Assembly: GCA_011033025.1 (NCBI GenBank)
Contig: WFMF01000220.1
Coordinates: 62,001 to 126,000 of the forward strand
Direction: 5' to 3'
From: Beroe forskalii
Taxonomy: Eukaryota; Ctenophora; Nuda; Beroida; Beroidae
DNA: 64,000 bases
This document shows positions 39,324-51,139 of this stretch, one piece after another. Position 1 is the first letter of the stretch. Each line of letters begins with the position of its first letter. The position numbers and the translations under genes were made by a program. The notes beneath the pieces are model-generated. The model worked only from the letters and a program-made list of their open reading frames with translations. It did no database searches and was not told where the DNA came from.

Positions 39324-41081
39324 CTACAACTTGTATTGCTTATTCTGAGCCTCCTTGAGGTAGGACTGAAGAGCATTGAGTCTAGCATCGATCTCCGCTA
39401 TATCAGAGTCCTTAGTAAAACTCACCCCACTGACATTACCCAGACTAACATTGGTGGAGGAGTTGAGGTATTTGCTGCTCTGTCGGGATCGACTCCTCTT
39501 ATTCTCCTTCTCCTCACATTCTGATCCAGACGAGGGGTACGAGTATTGGGGTTTTCGTTTGTTCTTAGATCCCGAGCTTTTCTTAGAGTTCCTGCTATCA
39601 GCTCTAGAACCCCTGCTATCTGCTCTAGAATCCTTACCTTCACTCCGCTTGTTGGCAGCACTGTTATCACTACGTCCTGATGCTCTACTTGAACCACTCT
39701 TACAGCTGTCTAAGCTACTGCAACTGCCGGTGTTCCGGCGGCGTCCACTAGTCAGGTTACCCCTGATAATGTCCTTCACCAGACTAGACGGTGGGGGCTT
39801 GTGGTAGAGGCTCTGGGACGGACTGCCCCGTTCCAGAGGCGTGGATCTCGCCCGGGGCAGGTACGTGTTGGTGTTCGTCTGACGTTCCCTGCTCTTCCGT
39901 TGCTCCTCCACCTTCCTCTTCTTATCCTTCACATACGCACTGGGATCAAACCGCGGAAACCTGGCCCCGGCAGGGGAGGGAGTCCTGGCTCTGGTCCTGA
40001 TCTCAGGGGCTGACACCGCGCTGTTCCGACTAGTAGATCTGCTGCTGCGAGCGCTGTTGTTCGGTCTGCTCCTCTCCGCACTATTGCCTCTACTCCTCTC
40101 CGCACTATTGCCTCTACTCCGACCCCGCCCCACACTGCCCTGCAACCTGTCCACACTGGTTGAGCGACGGTTAGCCAGTCTGTCCCTGGGAGAAGGGTCT
40201 GATTTCCGTTGGGAAATCCTGGAGTCCGGAGTAATACTTCGTCTACTGCTGGTAGACATGTTGTAGAGCTTGTTACGTTTCGATATGTTCAACTCGGTCG
40301 TTACACTCCGTAACTTTACCGTCAGCGCTCGGTTTTCTGTTCTCAGGTTCTCAACTTCGTTCACCAGCCTTTTACATTCGCTGTTCTTCTTATCCACAGT
40401 TCGCTGGTACTTATTCTTTTCCCTAATCAGATCACTCTCTAGATTTCTCAAAGCATTCTGGAGCGTTTTGATCATCTTACTCTGATCCTTGTGATTCCCA
40501 TCGTCCTTCCTCTTCAACATTTCTATTTCCTGACGCAGAGCAGCGTTCTCCTTGCAACACTTGGGGTGACTCTGTGGCTTTACCGGCGACGATACGCTGA
40601 TAATCTGGCTCTTGAGCTGGTTAATTTCACTCTGCAACTTGGACACATTCTCCTGGAGCTCTACAGGCGACATCTTACCGGAGTACTGCAGTGGCAGCGG
40701 GTAGTGAACTGTGTCGTACTTTACTTTGTAGGTCAGGATCAGGTACCGTTTGTTATCTGGTGTCTTCTTCTTCCTGGACACTTTACCGTTATTCTTGAGA
40801 GCTATCAGGTCCGAGTAGGTTAGGAGTTCGATGTACACGTGATCAGCTGTGTCTTTGATAGCTTCAGACAACATGTCTAGGAACACCGCATACCGCTTAA
40901 AACTCCCTGTCTTCTTAGTCAGGTCTTCTATGTAGTCGTCTCCGAAATCACCCTTCCACACTTCACCAGTCCGTAAGTTCTGGGCTTCTATCGAAAACTC
41001 ATCCCCCTTGCCTGTCACACATTTGACAGAGTACTCAAAACCGTTTGCATTGACAGTTCCAGTTACACCAACTTTAGACAT
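39324..41081 (-). CDS. CCDC61: CCDC61 (centriole/basal-body coiled-coil protein, VFL3 family)
   Basis: 585 residues in one coding exon. I chose the ATG at 41081 (MSKVGVTG) because an acceptor TTGCAG ends three bases upstream, implying a 5'-UTR intron. Residues 1 to about 145 match the XRCC4-like head of CCDC61: DDYIEDLTKKTGSFKRYAVF, LLTYSDLIALK, RYLILTYKV and VHYPLPLQYSGK. A coiled coil follows at about 147-275. Then comes a long basic Ser/Arg-rich tail with RFDPSAYVK. The conserved C-terminal helix is DIAEIDARLNALQSYLKEAQ. Proteins of this family bind microtubules and set basal-body or centriole number and orientation. Length and domain order are normal for the family. Confidence 0.96.
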   Translation of the reverse strand: MSKVGVTGTVNANGFEYSVKCVTGKGDEFSIEAQNLRTGEVWKGDFGDDYIEDLTKKTGSFKRYAVFLDMLSEAIKDTADHVYIELLTYSDLIALKNNGKVSRKKKTPDNKRYLILTYKVKYDTVHYPLPLQYSGKMSPVELQENVSKLQSEINQLKSQIISVSSPVKPQSHPKCCKENAALRQEIEMLKRKDDGNHKDQSKMIKTLQNALRNLESDLIREKNKYQRTVDKKNSECKRLVNEVENLRTENRALTVKLRSVTTELNISKRNKLYNMSTSSRRSITPDSRISQRKSDPSPRDRLANRRSTSVDRLQGSVGRGRSRGNSAERSRGNSAERSRPNNSARSSRSTSRNSAVSAPEIRTRARTPSPAGARFPRFDPSAYVKDKKRKVEEQRKSRERQTNTNTYLPRARSTPLERGSPSQSLYHKPPPSSLVKDIIRGNLTSGRRRNTGSCSSLDSCKSGSSRASGRSDNSAANKRSEGKDSRADSRGSRADSRNSKKSSGSKNKRKPQYSYPSSGSECEEKENKRSRSRQSSKYLNSSTNVSLGNVSGVSFTKDSDIAEIDARLNALQSYLKEAQNKQYKL

Positions 41082-42440
41082 AACCTGCAATTGTTACCAG
41101 TTAATAAGCTTGAGGATTTAATCGAAATTTGTTCACAGTATAGAAAATTTGGGTGAAAGTTTCACAAAAGAAATCTAATATTCCGTAGCTTAGGTTCGAT
41201 GAATGAATTCAAATTTCTATGCGGCATCCACAATCCAAAGGACAGTTTAAAGGAGCATGGCTCCGTATCAGGCCGTACATCACTGGTAATTCTTGTAAAT
41301 TAAACTACCAAGATTAATCAAAATATGCAATTTAACGAAATAAAATGGTACATTATAGTAAGATCAATTACAAATGTACCCCTGAAGCTGAATTGATTAA
41401 AATCTAGTGCACAAACACTAACACGGCCACAGAATTTAATATTATAATAACTGTTGAAAATTAAGTTAAAATTAATTCTCGAAGGGGCGAAAACATCTTT
41501 TTATCTTGCACATATAAAAATCACACGATCACACTGGTCACTGTATTACTGTAAGGGTCACTTACTATTTTATCTTTCACATTCATCAATCAATCATAAA
41601 CCCCACAACAATCAAATTACCATTCTTTACTTTTTCATGTGATATTTTTCTTGCCATCATAAGCACGATTAAAGGCAAATATCCTGGTTTACACTTGCAA
41701 ATGAACCTTCAACCTGTATTTGATTTCATCAACTTAGTATCGAATAAAATAAGTTCAATCGATTACTCAATCACGTACTAACAAAATGATGTATTTTAAC
41801 GTACCAATACCAAATTCTGGTCTAAAAAGTCATTGCATTTCCTATGTATGATGTACCAAACAAGAGCATTACTTCCCTGAGACGAGCAGTTACATAAATC
41901 TTATTAACGATATAAATTAGTTAAAACCCAATCTAGCGGCCTTAAAAAGCAAATTTATTTAGTTTATTAGTTCGAAATAGAAGTATGTTTATTTTTTGGC
42001 AAATGGCCTAGCAGAACATTGTATTGAAATTCAACCTAGAATGACTGGGCTTGTCCCAGATCATTCCTAAATCATAAATGTAAGATAGTCTATCTTCTTT
42101 CTTCTATTGTCTTCGTTAGTTTTAGTGTACATAATATTATACTACCTAATGACCTTTAAAAGTTCAAATAATTATGACATTGTTCTATCAAAATGGGCTA
42201 AGTATAAACTTTCAAGTCTATGTAAACGGTATGGTAAATGTACTGATTATTACTCACACTCAAAGCGGGACTTTGATAATTTCCGTTTAAATATCAGAGT
42301 TTCTTCAATTAGTCTACTTTACCACCTTGAATACTGCAAACTACATCATTTGCTCTCACAGTACTAACACAACCCACGATAAAACTCCAGCAAACAGGGC
42401 TAAGAGTGCGTTACTGTGTTATTAAGAGATCATACTGACA
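41082..42440. other. Intergenic, no gene recognised
   Basis: Holds the CCDC61 5' UTR intron or promoter on the left and the SLC25A44 3' UTR on the right. AT-rich; no other feature supported. Confidence 0.5.
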
Positions 42441-43391
42441 TCAGAACTTATCTGGCACCTCATTAGCCTCGGCCTCGGGAGGAGTGTTTCTGTAATTATA
42501 ACTAAGTCTCTTGACGATCTCATACCCCAAGATATTGAGACAGGACGCTGTAGACATGGCTATGGACCGGGCAGTCAGTCCTTTGAAGAGGAGCCCATGC
42601 CCCTCCTCGTGCCAGAGCTTCTGAGTGACCCGCACGAGGGATCTGCTCCCGCCCACCTGTATCCTCGTCCTGACCACTTCCAGCGGGTTGGTAGCCACAG
42701 CAGACACCAGCCCGCTGAGAACCCCACAGAACGCCTGCACGGGCATCTTGTGGGTCCCGATGCTGTCGCACTCGAAGTGTTTGCCGACATTCCGCAGGAA
42801 GACGTTATAACTAGCCCACCATATCGCACTGTTCGGAACATTGCTCACCAAACTGATGAAGAACCCCCGGTAAAACCCTGATAATCCATCGTAATGAATG
42901 ATTTTCTTACACACACTGTAAACTGATTCCGGGGCCCTCTTGGTCGTGGCCGTGTGGAGGTCTACCTTAGTTCTGCTCCGTTTCATGCCCTCAATCTGCA
43001 ACCTCTGTGTTATAATGTCAGTGGGGACTGAGAGAGACTGCCCTGCTATTGAAGCTGCAGCACCAGCGACCAGGCCCTGTACCATGAGGTTCATGCCCTG
43101 ACACTTGTGCTTGCTGTACTCATACGTAGTAATGTAGATCTGCCCAAACACGATCTTCATGGCGTACATGTGGAATCCCCGGTAAAACCCCATCAACCCC
43201 TCCGTCTTGAACACTTTGATAAACGCATCGTATGAACCCCGGTAGAAATCCTTGCCTCGCTGCACCTGCAAACGTGTTGCAATTAGGTTCGTAGGGTAGA
43301 CTATCACACGGATACCCAGGAACATGGTGCAGCCGAAGAAGTAGAACTTCTTCTTGTCGAGATCATCCCAAACGAGCTGGCGTGCTTGCAT
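42441..43391 (-). CDS. SLC25A44: SLC25A44-like mitochondrial carrier
   Basis: 316 residues, one exon, ATG at 43391. It has the threefold mitochondrial-carrier repeat. Signature motifs are YPTNLIATR (32-40; the acidic residue is absent, as in vertebrate SLC25A44), VPTDIITQR (122-130) and NPLEVVRTR (third repeat, about 235-243). FYRGF-type matrix-helix motifs follow each repeat, including GLSGFYRGFFISLVSNVPNS, close to the vertebrate protein. In vertebrates SLC25A44 imports branched-chain amino acids into mitochondria. Full family length, no defect seen. The 3' neighbour is CCDC61, transcribed in the same direction after 1.36 kb. Confidence 0.94.
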   Translation of the reverse strand: MQARQLVWDDLDKKKFYFFGCTMFLGIRVIVYPTNLIATRLQVQRGKDFYRGSYDAFIKVFKTEGLMGFYRGFHMYAMKIVFGQIYITTYEYSKHKCQGMNLMVQGLVAGAAASIAGQSLSVPTDIITQRLQIEGMKRSRTKVDLHTATTKRAPESVYSVCKKIIHYDGLSGFYRGFFISLVSNVPNSAIWWASYNVFLRNVGKHFECDSIGTHKMPVQAFCGVLSGLVSAVATNPLEVVRTRIQVGGSRSLVRVTQKLWHEEGHGLLFKGLTARSIAMSTASCLNILGYEIVKRLSYNYRNTPPEAEANEVPDKF

Positions 43392-44977
43392 TGTTGATCA
43401 GTAGCCAGGGATCATAACATTTTCGTGGAAGTTTAGTTAAGTCAGCTAAGACTCGGTTTTATTTTCGGACAGCAGCAATATCAGTTCTCATCCATAGTTT
43501 CTTTCTTTTGCTATAAAATATTTGGGTTAGAATTCATGATTATAAGCTTTTGAATTAATTCGATCAAATTATCAAAATTTCCGACCGAGATACAAAATTA
43601 TCTCAGCTGTTCGAGTTTTTGAGGATAATTGAATATAATTTAAAATAAAGTTGATCTAGGTGGGGAACACGAGATAAAACAGTGAGTTAATAGATTTCAC
43701 TTAATAGAAGCTTAAAAAACGAAGGACCGACTTCCAAATTAAATGTCTCATCGCATTAAAGTCTCGACGCTTGATTCAAGGATAATAAAGTGAATTAAAT
43801 TAATCAATATTAGTTCGCTTTTTGCAACACAGTTATTAGATAATATTAAATTGTCGCGAGACAGAAGATAGAACATGGATATAGGGAGCGCACCTTCTAC
43901 TCATATATCTTAATTGTGGTAAATGGGTGATATTCATTACCGTAAGTACACTGAAACTTTTGTTTGCAATGTGCAAACTTTAATATGAAATGAGGTTGAT
44001 AAATTAATAATACTCATTGATACTGTAACACTGAATAGAATTCATATTTCGCATTTCTGGTAGAACTGAAAGAACTGTTAAAATCAAATTATGACACTTC
44101 ACTTAATAGTGCTAATGCGTTTTGCACAAGATCAATTTAATTAGAAAGTACCAAGAAACAATAGAGCAGTGGATCATGAAAAGCGTTGTGGACTGCTATG
44201 ATGAGTTAGAGTTAATTAAGGTTCCCACCATGAAAGCATGTAAATGAGTTATAGGAAGACCGTATGATTGATGAAATTAACAAAAGCTACGTGTCTGAAA
44301 ACGCTCTCAGTATATAAAACTCTCATTCAAGGAAAGACCAATCACAACAGTTTGTTTCACACATTCTTACCAATTCAACCTTTCTGTTATCCGAAAGATG
44401 ATTACTTCTCTCGTCGTAATGGGGATGGTGGCTTCAATGGCATGGGGACACAGTTTGGAGTTAACTATAGAAAGGTCACAAGAAGAAATTGCAGGAATGG
44501 AAAAGCATATCTATGCCAAGTTAGTTTGTAGCATTATATATATATATTAGATTAAAATTGATGCTGGTAGAGTCATAGACTAACTTTGGCACTACTGTGC
44601 TATGAAAATGGTAACTTTTCAGCCCTAAGGTAATTCCAGTTGCTTATGGCCTGATGAAAAAGATTATGAATAAATTACATAATTAAATGCAGCAACTCAT
44701 TTTTTTTCGTTATGGAATTAGCCAATGCCAGTTCACTCAGGTACCATATCAAATTACAAGCTGCAAAACCGTTATATAATTGAATAATTAATGCCAGAAT
44801 CTTCAACCAAACTACTAAACTTCATAAAATTGTTTTGATAGCTAACTGGAGCACACACACCACACACTGATGTGAATAAAATCATCTCCCCAATGCAATA
44901 GATAGTGATAACCTCAAACTATGATTGTTGTGCTGATGATGATCTAGAAGTGCTTTTCAATTTGAAGAAAGCTCGTG
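43392..44977. other. Intergenic, no gene recognised
   Basis: Contains the SLC25A44 upstream region, AT-rich DNA and a short ATATATAT tract near 44540. No gene. Confidence 0.5.
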
Positions 44978-45419
44978 TGTTTCATCAAGGATCGACCGAG
45001 GGGCAGATTTCTGACCGAGGCCGAGGCCGAGGAAAATGAAAATCTGAAATTTCAACCGAGGCCGAGGCCGAGGAAAACGACGATCTAAAATTTTGACCGA
45101 GGCCGAGGCCGAGTCCTCGGTGCCCTAATTTGCACCGAGGCCGAGGCCGAGGATTTCAGTGGACATTTTCAACAATTTGACCGGATCACCACAACTGCAC
45201 CGTTTTGTTGGAAAAATTCAAAACTAATTGATATTGTTCAGTGGACCGTAATACTAGATCTTAACTGCATTATTTGCACTTATTATTCATCTTATCTGGA
45301 CAAATGAAAGCACATTTCCTGCAAGGGAGACCTCAACGAGCATAATATAGCATAGTATACTATTTCTTAATTTTGAAGGTTTTACTTTTATTCCAATTGC
45401 CGTACGGCCAATGACAGGA

Positions 45420-45690
45420 ATCGAAGGATTCAAGTGTAATCAACCCAGTGATGGTTAAGGAAGTGTAATCCATACTTTCTTCCCCCAAGACTTCGCTGCA
45501 ATGGGCTTCTCCTCATTCAACCCTCCCGCACAGTTTCCTATACACTTGGCTGAGTGAACTGTCGGGCTGGATAGGCTCGAGATAAATCTCTCACCCTTAG
45601 CTCAGTCGTGCTTACCGGGATTCGAACTCAGGATCTTCGGATCCTGTGCTCAATACACCACTGACCCTTTATAGTAGGTAATAGGTATTG
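45420..45690 (-). repeat. tRNA-derived SINE-like segment inside the hAT-like element
   Basis: The minus strand reads GTATTGAGCACAGGATCC, then GAGTTCGAATCCCGGTAAGC. This resembles a tRNA A-box region and a near-perfect B box (GTTCGAATCC). About 200 bp of non-tRNA sequence follows. The same block sits at the same place in the second element copy (63775 onward), so it was fixed before that copy moved. Confidence 0.65.
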
Positions 45691-45844
45691 TTTTGTATGT
45701 TAATAGAAAGATAGAATACCTAAAATACAAGACAAAGGTTTATAAAATTTGGTCTTGCGGGCATATGTCAATTTCGACTTCTTTCACTTCTGTAGCCTAA
45801 CAGTTCTTTAGGTTTGACGTTGCTTCCTATTTGACAATGTTTAG

Positions 45845-47600
45845 CAAGGTTCAGATAAGATTGAAAATTGGTGCCTCATTATGATTTCACTTCAATTCTT
45901 GCCTATTTTCTACAAGACTCTTCAAAGCAAAATCATGGCAGCAACGTAAGTACAATGTTGGTAGGGGTCTGGGGGCGGCACCCCAGAAGCCAGACGTTCA
46001 AATTAGATTAAATTGGTACCTCATTATGATTTCACATCAATTTTTGCCTAATTTCTACAAGACTCTTCAAGGACAAAATCATGGCAGCAACGTAAGTACC
46101 ACAGTCCCTACAGTGTTAGTAGGGGATCTGGGGGCAGCAGCCCCCAGATGCCAGGCGTTTAGATTAGATTAAATTGGTTCCTCAATATAATTTCACTTCA
46201 ATTCTCGTCTATTTTCGACGAGACTGGTCGAGGAAAATTCACGGAAGCAACTTAAGTACGGTTCTAGGGACTAGGGAGAGGTCGGGAGCGGCAGCCCCCA
46301 GATGCCAGACGTTAAGATTTGAAATTGATTAAATTTGTGCCTCAATAGGATTTCACTTCAATTCTTGCCTATTTTTGACGAGACTGGTCGGAGAAAATCA
46401 CCACAGCGACTTAAGTACGGTGTTATGTAGGGGTCTGGGGGCAGCCCCAGAAGCCAGATGTTCGGATGAGATGAAAATTGGTGCTTCAATAGGATCTCAC
46501 TTTGAATCTTGCCCATTTTCGACAAATTTACGGATCGGGACGTTGAATAAGAGTCCCATAATTGTAATTAATGAGTACTTTATTTATTCTCTGATTCAGT
46601 GGTACACGTACAAATGGAAACGATGTGGTTCTTTACAATAATTATGCACCTTCCAGGCATGTTTTTGCTATGTATTCAAAAACCCTATAGGCACCAGGGT
46701 ACCGTGCGCAATAAATTATTACGCACTGAAGTGCCAAAATCAGGATTTATTACGCACTGTAGGTCATAATAATTTATTATGGTGTGCGTAATAATTTATT
46801 TCGCACAGTCGACCCAGTTGTAGCTTCATATCATAAATTAAAACATTTCCTTGTGTTTGAAATTATCTCCTTTTACGAATAATTACGGTGCATAATTCAG
46901 TTTATTAATTGTAAAAATTGCAAACCTCTGCAGTAAAAACCTCGGCCTTCGTCCTCGGTTTTAATGTGATATACACTGGTCGGCCTTCGGCCCGTGTGTT
47001 ATATCAAGGTTAGCAATTTTACCGTTACTAAACCCTTCAATTTCGTCGTTCTAAGACATCTTCAGGTCTCATATTTGATTGTAGAAAGTAGTTATGTAAA
47101 GTTTAAAACAGACTGGTCGAGAAAAATCCACGGCAGCAACTTAAGTACAGTGCTAGGCAGGGGTCTGTGGGCGGCAGTCCCCAAAGGCCAGCTGCCAGAC
47201 GTTTAGATTAGATCAAATTGGTTCCTCAATAGGATTTCACTTCAATTCTTGCCTATTTTCGACGAGACTGGTCGGAGAAAAATCACGGCAGCAACTAAAG
47301 TACGGTGCTATGCAGGGATTTGGGGGCGGCAGCCCCCAGAAGCCAGACGTTTAGATCAGATTAAATTGGTGCCTCAATAGGATTTCACTTCAATTCTTGC
47401 CTATTTTCGACGAGACTGATCGAGGAAAATTCACAGCAGCAACTTAATACAGTGCTAGGCAGGGGTCTGGGGGCGGCAGCCCCCAGAAGCCAGACGTTTA
47501 GATCAGATTAAATTGGTGCCTCAATAGGATTTCACTTCAATTCTTGCCTATTATCGACGAGACTGGTCGAAAAAATCACGGCAGCCACTTGAGACGTGCA
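45845..47600. repeat. Tandem array of about 150-165 bp units in the hAT-like element
   Basis: Roughly eight units share TCACTTCAATTCTTGCCTAT, GACGAGACTGGTCG, GGGGTCTGGGGGCGGCAG and CCCCAGAAGCCAGACGTTTA. The array is split by the interspersed element at 46643-47035. Confidence 0.85.
46643..47035 (+). mobile_element. Interspersed element nested in the hAT-like element
   Basis: Second copy of the element at 23246-23665, sharing ACCTTCCAGGCATGTT-type start, TTACGCACTGTAGGTCATAA and the AAAACCTCGGCCTTCG palindrome. It is also present, inverted, in the copy at 59.4 kb. Confidence 0.7.
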
Positions 47601-47994
47601 GTGCTAGTGAATTAAATTGAAGCTCCTAAATTTCTACCTACCCATTTTTTCTTATTTTTGACGAGACTAGTCAAATAAATATGATGGCCACAGTTCATCA
47701 AATGTTTCAAGATCTTTCAAATAAATCATACAAGTTATTTTTGGGCCTTTTTCAAATAAAATTCAGGTTTTTCCTGTTATCAAATATGGATATTTTACTT
47801 TAAAATCCTCGGTAAAATCCTCGGCAAATTTATAAAAACTCGGCCGAGGCCGAGGAGAATTGGGATTTAAAATGACCGAGGCCGAGGCATTCCGAGGATT
47901 GGCCATTCTGACCGAGGCCGAGGCCTCGGTAAAACCCCAATCCTCGGTGAAAACCGAGGCCGAGCCGAGGCCTCGGTCGATCCTTGTGTTTCAT

Positions 47995-49254
47995 TAAAAG
48001 TGTTGAAAAACTTGGCAATTGGCTGTGGCATATTATTCCCAATGATACCCAATATTCGATAATTGCATATTGTTGACCACAACCAAATCTTCATTTGATC
48101 AGGTCCTCTATCAGGAATCAAGGGCACCCATTTTTAAATATGTATGCCATGTGCCTTCTTTCCCCCCCCCCTCTTTATCAGATATTGAAACAGATGTGAA
48201 ATGAACTTATTGCACAAAGTGTCACCTCCACATTGCATGAACTGGAAGTTCCAAATTTGTAGATGTTTCAGTTTCCACCACAAGTCAGATCAAAGTTTTG
48301 GGCTAGGTAAACAAGCCAGCACTATTCAATCTTTCAAATGCATTGAATTTAAATATTTCCTTATTTTGCCTTTAGGCATTTGTTAAGAGAACTGTTCAAT
48401 CTTGAAGTTTGAAGTGACTTTTTGAGAATAAAAAGAAGTGTTAACTTGGTGAAGCACCAATGCACACTGTGGGAATTAGCTCAGGCACACAGATGGCACA
48501 CTGAGGGCATTAAGCACACTGGGGGCACACTGAGGACAAGCACACAGAGAGCAAACTGGGGGCACAATTCAGGCAAAAAGCACCTTGGGCAAAAATAAGG
48601 CACATAGAGGGCAAACTGAGGGCACATCTTGGGCACACTGAGGGCATTTTTATTGAATTTTCTTCTGCTTGCATTTTGTCAACATTGCCCAGCTGATTAA
48701 AAGTTACTGAATCTTGGGTCCTGCTATTTCGTCTCTAATCAACTTTTTGTTTTACAAAAAGGCATTTGGAAGCAAAGAGGAACCAGCATGTCAAATAGGA
48801 TAATGGATAATTACCTACATTATCAAGTTTCAATTTATGGTGGAAAATGTATCTTAATAGGTAGGTAATAGAACTTTAGAGGCATAAGACAAACTTGCAG
48901 AGAGCAGTCTGAGGCAATTATATAAGATTTTAATGTCAATAGTGCAGCTGAGACATCTAAATTATTTAGAGTGCAAGGCAAAGTGAAGATGAGCCAAGTG
49001 CTCTTAATCTTATTTCTGTGGTGAGTTTAAGCCTCTAAAGTACTGTAGTAGTTGAATGGTGTAAACAAGACACACCCTGTTCACCATTACAAAAAAGCAC
49101 ATACAGTAACTCAGCTGTTTTTAGCACCAACAGGGGAAGAAGCAAATTTAAGGGAAAGTTCAAGACAAATCAACATTACCTCCAAGGACCAAGCCCCTCT
49201 TACCTAACATCATTTTTTCACATAGGAAGGGTTACCTAGTCTAAAAAGTTTTCC
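47995..49254. other. Intergenic; short imperfect GGGCACACTGAGG repeats
   Basis: At 48475-48650 a loose repeat of GGGCACACTGAGGGCAC runs about ten times with drift. The rest has no recognised gene. Confidence 0.6.
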
Positions 49255-49760
49255 CTAGCTAATATTCTTTCTAAAACACGACACTATGTCGATGATCTTA
49301 TCACCACTAAATTATCTCAACTTTGAAGCTCTAATCAAACAAATCTATCATCCTTCTCTTGAAATGGAGAGGTCAGGTAATGACAACAAGAACGTGAACT
49401 ACCTGGACCTCAATATTTCTATCCAACCAAGCAAGGTTATTTAAATGTGTCTGTATATAGTTCAAGACCAATGACTTTAATTTCTCTGTAGTTTCCTTAA
49501 CATTTCCACGGAGTAATATCCCACTAGAAGTAGGCCATAATGTATTTTATAGTCAAAACCTTAGGTATGCCAACATTTGTACTGAATTTGGGACTTTCAT
49601 TTTCAATCTTAAAAAAGTTTTCCAAAAACTGATTGAAAGAGGATATAGTAACTCCAATCTTGTAGACATCATTAAATGTTGCCTAAATAAGAAAAGCTTA
49701 GTTTTTCAAAAATATGCCATTTCAGATAACAGTATAATTTTAAATCAATTTGATTAGGTA
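49255..49760 (+). pseudogene. Decayed reverse-transcriptase fragment (Penelope-like or related retroelement)
   Basis: The frame beginning TCTAAAACACGA codes RHYVDDLITTKLSQL, the catalytic YxDD box, then stops. One frame later comes IYHPSLEMERSG and NVNYLDLNISIQ, the segment that follows the box in Penelope-like reverse transcriptases. Farther on are RYANICTEFGTF and LIERGYSNSNLVDIIKCCLN. Several frameshifts and stops break it. A LINE-type origin is possible. Confidence 0.6.
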
Positions 49761-50704
49761 TTGAACTGTGAGGTTCTCCACATTCTGTACTGGTTTTTTG
49801 TTCAACTTGTTGCTGACCTTGAGCAACTTGCTGTATGATTAGCCTGGGACTGAATGTGGGGCTGGACAGGCAGATGCCTGTAACTTCCCATTCATTTTAA
49901 CTTTCACTTTCAGGTTTTAAATAGTGTATCATTAAGATGTTTCACCCCATTTTAACACTCATTGATCTTTTGCACATTTCCAACTATATGTTTTCAATAA
50001 TCTATATGAAGAAGCTTCTTGACTGTGCTGAAGGAAAGCATTCGCATTCAGTCAATCACTATCACTTATAAATTAGTTTACCCATCAATTTTGACCTAAA
50101 TTATGGGCAAAACAAGTTTAAAGCTCATATCTCCAAAAATGTGGCCATAATGGCCATCTTTAGGCCCAAAATAGGCCAACTGCCACTTTAATTTGGCATG
50201 CATGCTTTGCAAGGCCATAACTTGGCCATTTTTCATCAAATTTTGACAAACAAATACACTAAAATCAGCTCATAGGACAAATCGAATGCTTGAAAAGCTA
50301 AGCTCTATCTCTATCAGGTAAAAATTCGATTTTTGGGCACCATTTTCACTCTGAAGCCTCACATGGGCAATCCGCAAAGTTGAACCTATGGACTCAAGAC
50401 CACCATCAAAATGTTGGTACACGTCCAGGCCACAGGCCATCCTGGCCAACTCCTATCCCAAATTCGTGTTTTCCAAAATATCAGGGTTGAACCCCCCCTC
50501 TCTTGAAAAGTTTCCTAGAAAACATATCATTATTGCTCAACTGTAGTGACTCATTATTTAGGAGGTGAAAATGATCGGTGATGGAGCCTGTCTTAAAGGC
50601 AAATATCCCTTGATGTGACAAATTCAGTTTTTCATCCATTGAGTATCAAGATATCAAGCAAACAGTCACAAAATTAGCTTTCCAATAAACCATGATGCAT
50701 TTCA
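49761..50704. other. Intergenic, no gene recognised
   Basis: AT-rich sequence, possibly more decayed retroelement. Nothing I can support. Confidence 0.45.
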
Positions 50705-51009
50705 GGGTCTCAGATCAAATTGGAACTACAACAGAATGGGTTAAGTGCACTCATGTTGGCTTTTCTCCTAATGATTACAGTACTACTGAAGCTCTACAAT
50801 GTCAGTTCAATGAAAATCTTGGATATTTTCATTGTGTGGAATTCCGTATGAATGGCTGTGGAACTCTACATGTCAACTTGGATCAATTCAGTGACTATGG
50901 CAGAAACATGCCACTAGAGAGTGGTGGAATTCATGAGTTTGAAGGTCCTGGACACAAAAAATGGTGTAAAGGCAGTGGGTCAAACGACTTTGATAACAAT
51001 ATTTGGTAA
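50705..51009 (+). CDS. Possible terminal exon, unknown cysteine-containing protein
   Basis: An acceptor (GATGCATTTCAG, 50693-50704) precedes about 100 open codons ending with TAA. The peptide has spaced cysteines (VKCTHVGF, LQCQFN, FHCVEF, NGCGTLHV, KKWCKG) and no membrane segment. I do not recognise a domain. No upstream exon was found, and a decayed retroelement lies 1 kb upstream, so it may be a fragment. Confidence 0.3.
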
Positions 51010-51139
51010 ATTGTCTGTTGTCTCTTATTGCAATTTTGATCTCATTTCGAAATTTAATAGTTTAGGATTTGACGTGTTGTCAATTGTTCATCTTTTCATC
51101 TCACCAGAAGCCATAGCACGGGGTTTAATTTTGCTTGCC

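Larger units (their letters stand above)
44986..47986. mobile_element. Non-autonomous hAT-like element, intact copy (3.0 kb)
   Basis: The termini CAAGGATCGACCGAGG (44986) and its inverse CCTCGGTCGATCCTTG (ending 47986) are flanked by identical 8-bp TGTTTCAT (44978-44985 and 47987-47994), the target size of hAT transposases. Both ends carry subterminal arrays of GACCGAGGCCGAGG, of the kind often bound by transposase. The interior is patchwork: a tRNA-derived SINE-like block, a tandem of about 150-165 bp units, and the interspersed element at 46643-47035. No transposase frame exists. The family call rests on the 8-bp duplication. Confidence 0.85.

Noticed and set aside
39376..39807. Long plus-strand frames across CCDC61, the ALMS-motif gene and SLC25A44
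   Set aside because: They are antisense shadows of genes whose minus-strand products match known families.
45600..45690. Functional tRNA gene
   Set aside because: The A box is degenerate, no full cloverleaf can be drawn, and about 200 bp of non-tRNA sequence is attached in both copies. It fits a SINE head better.
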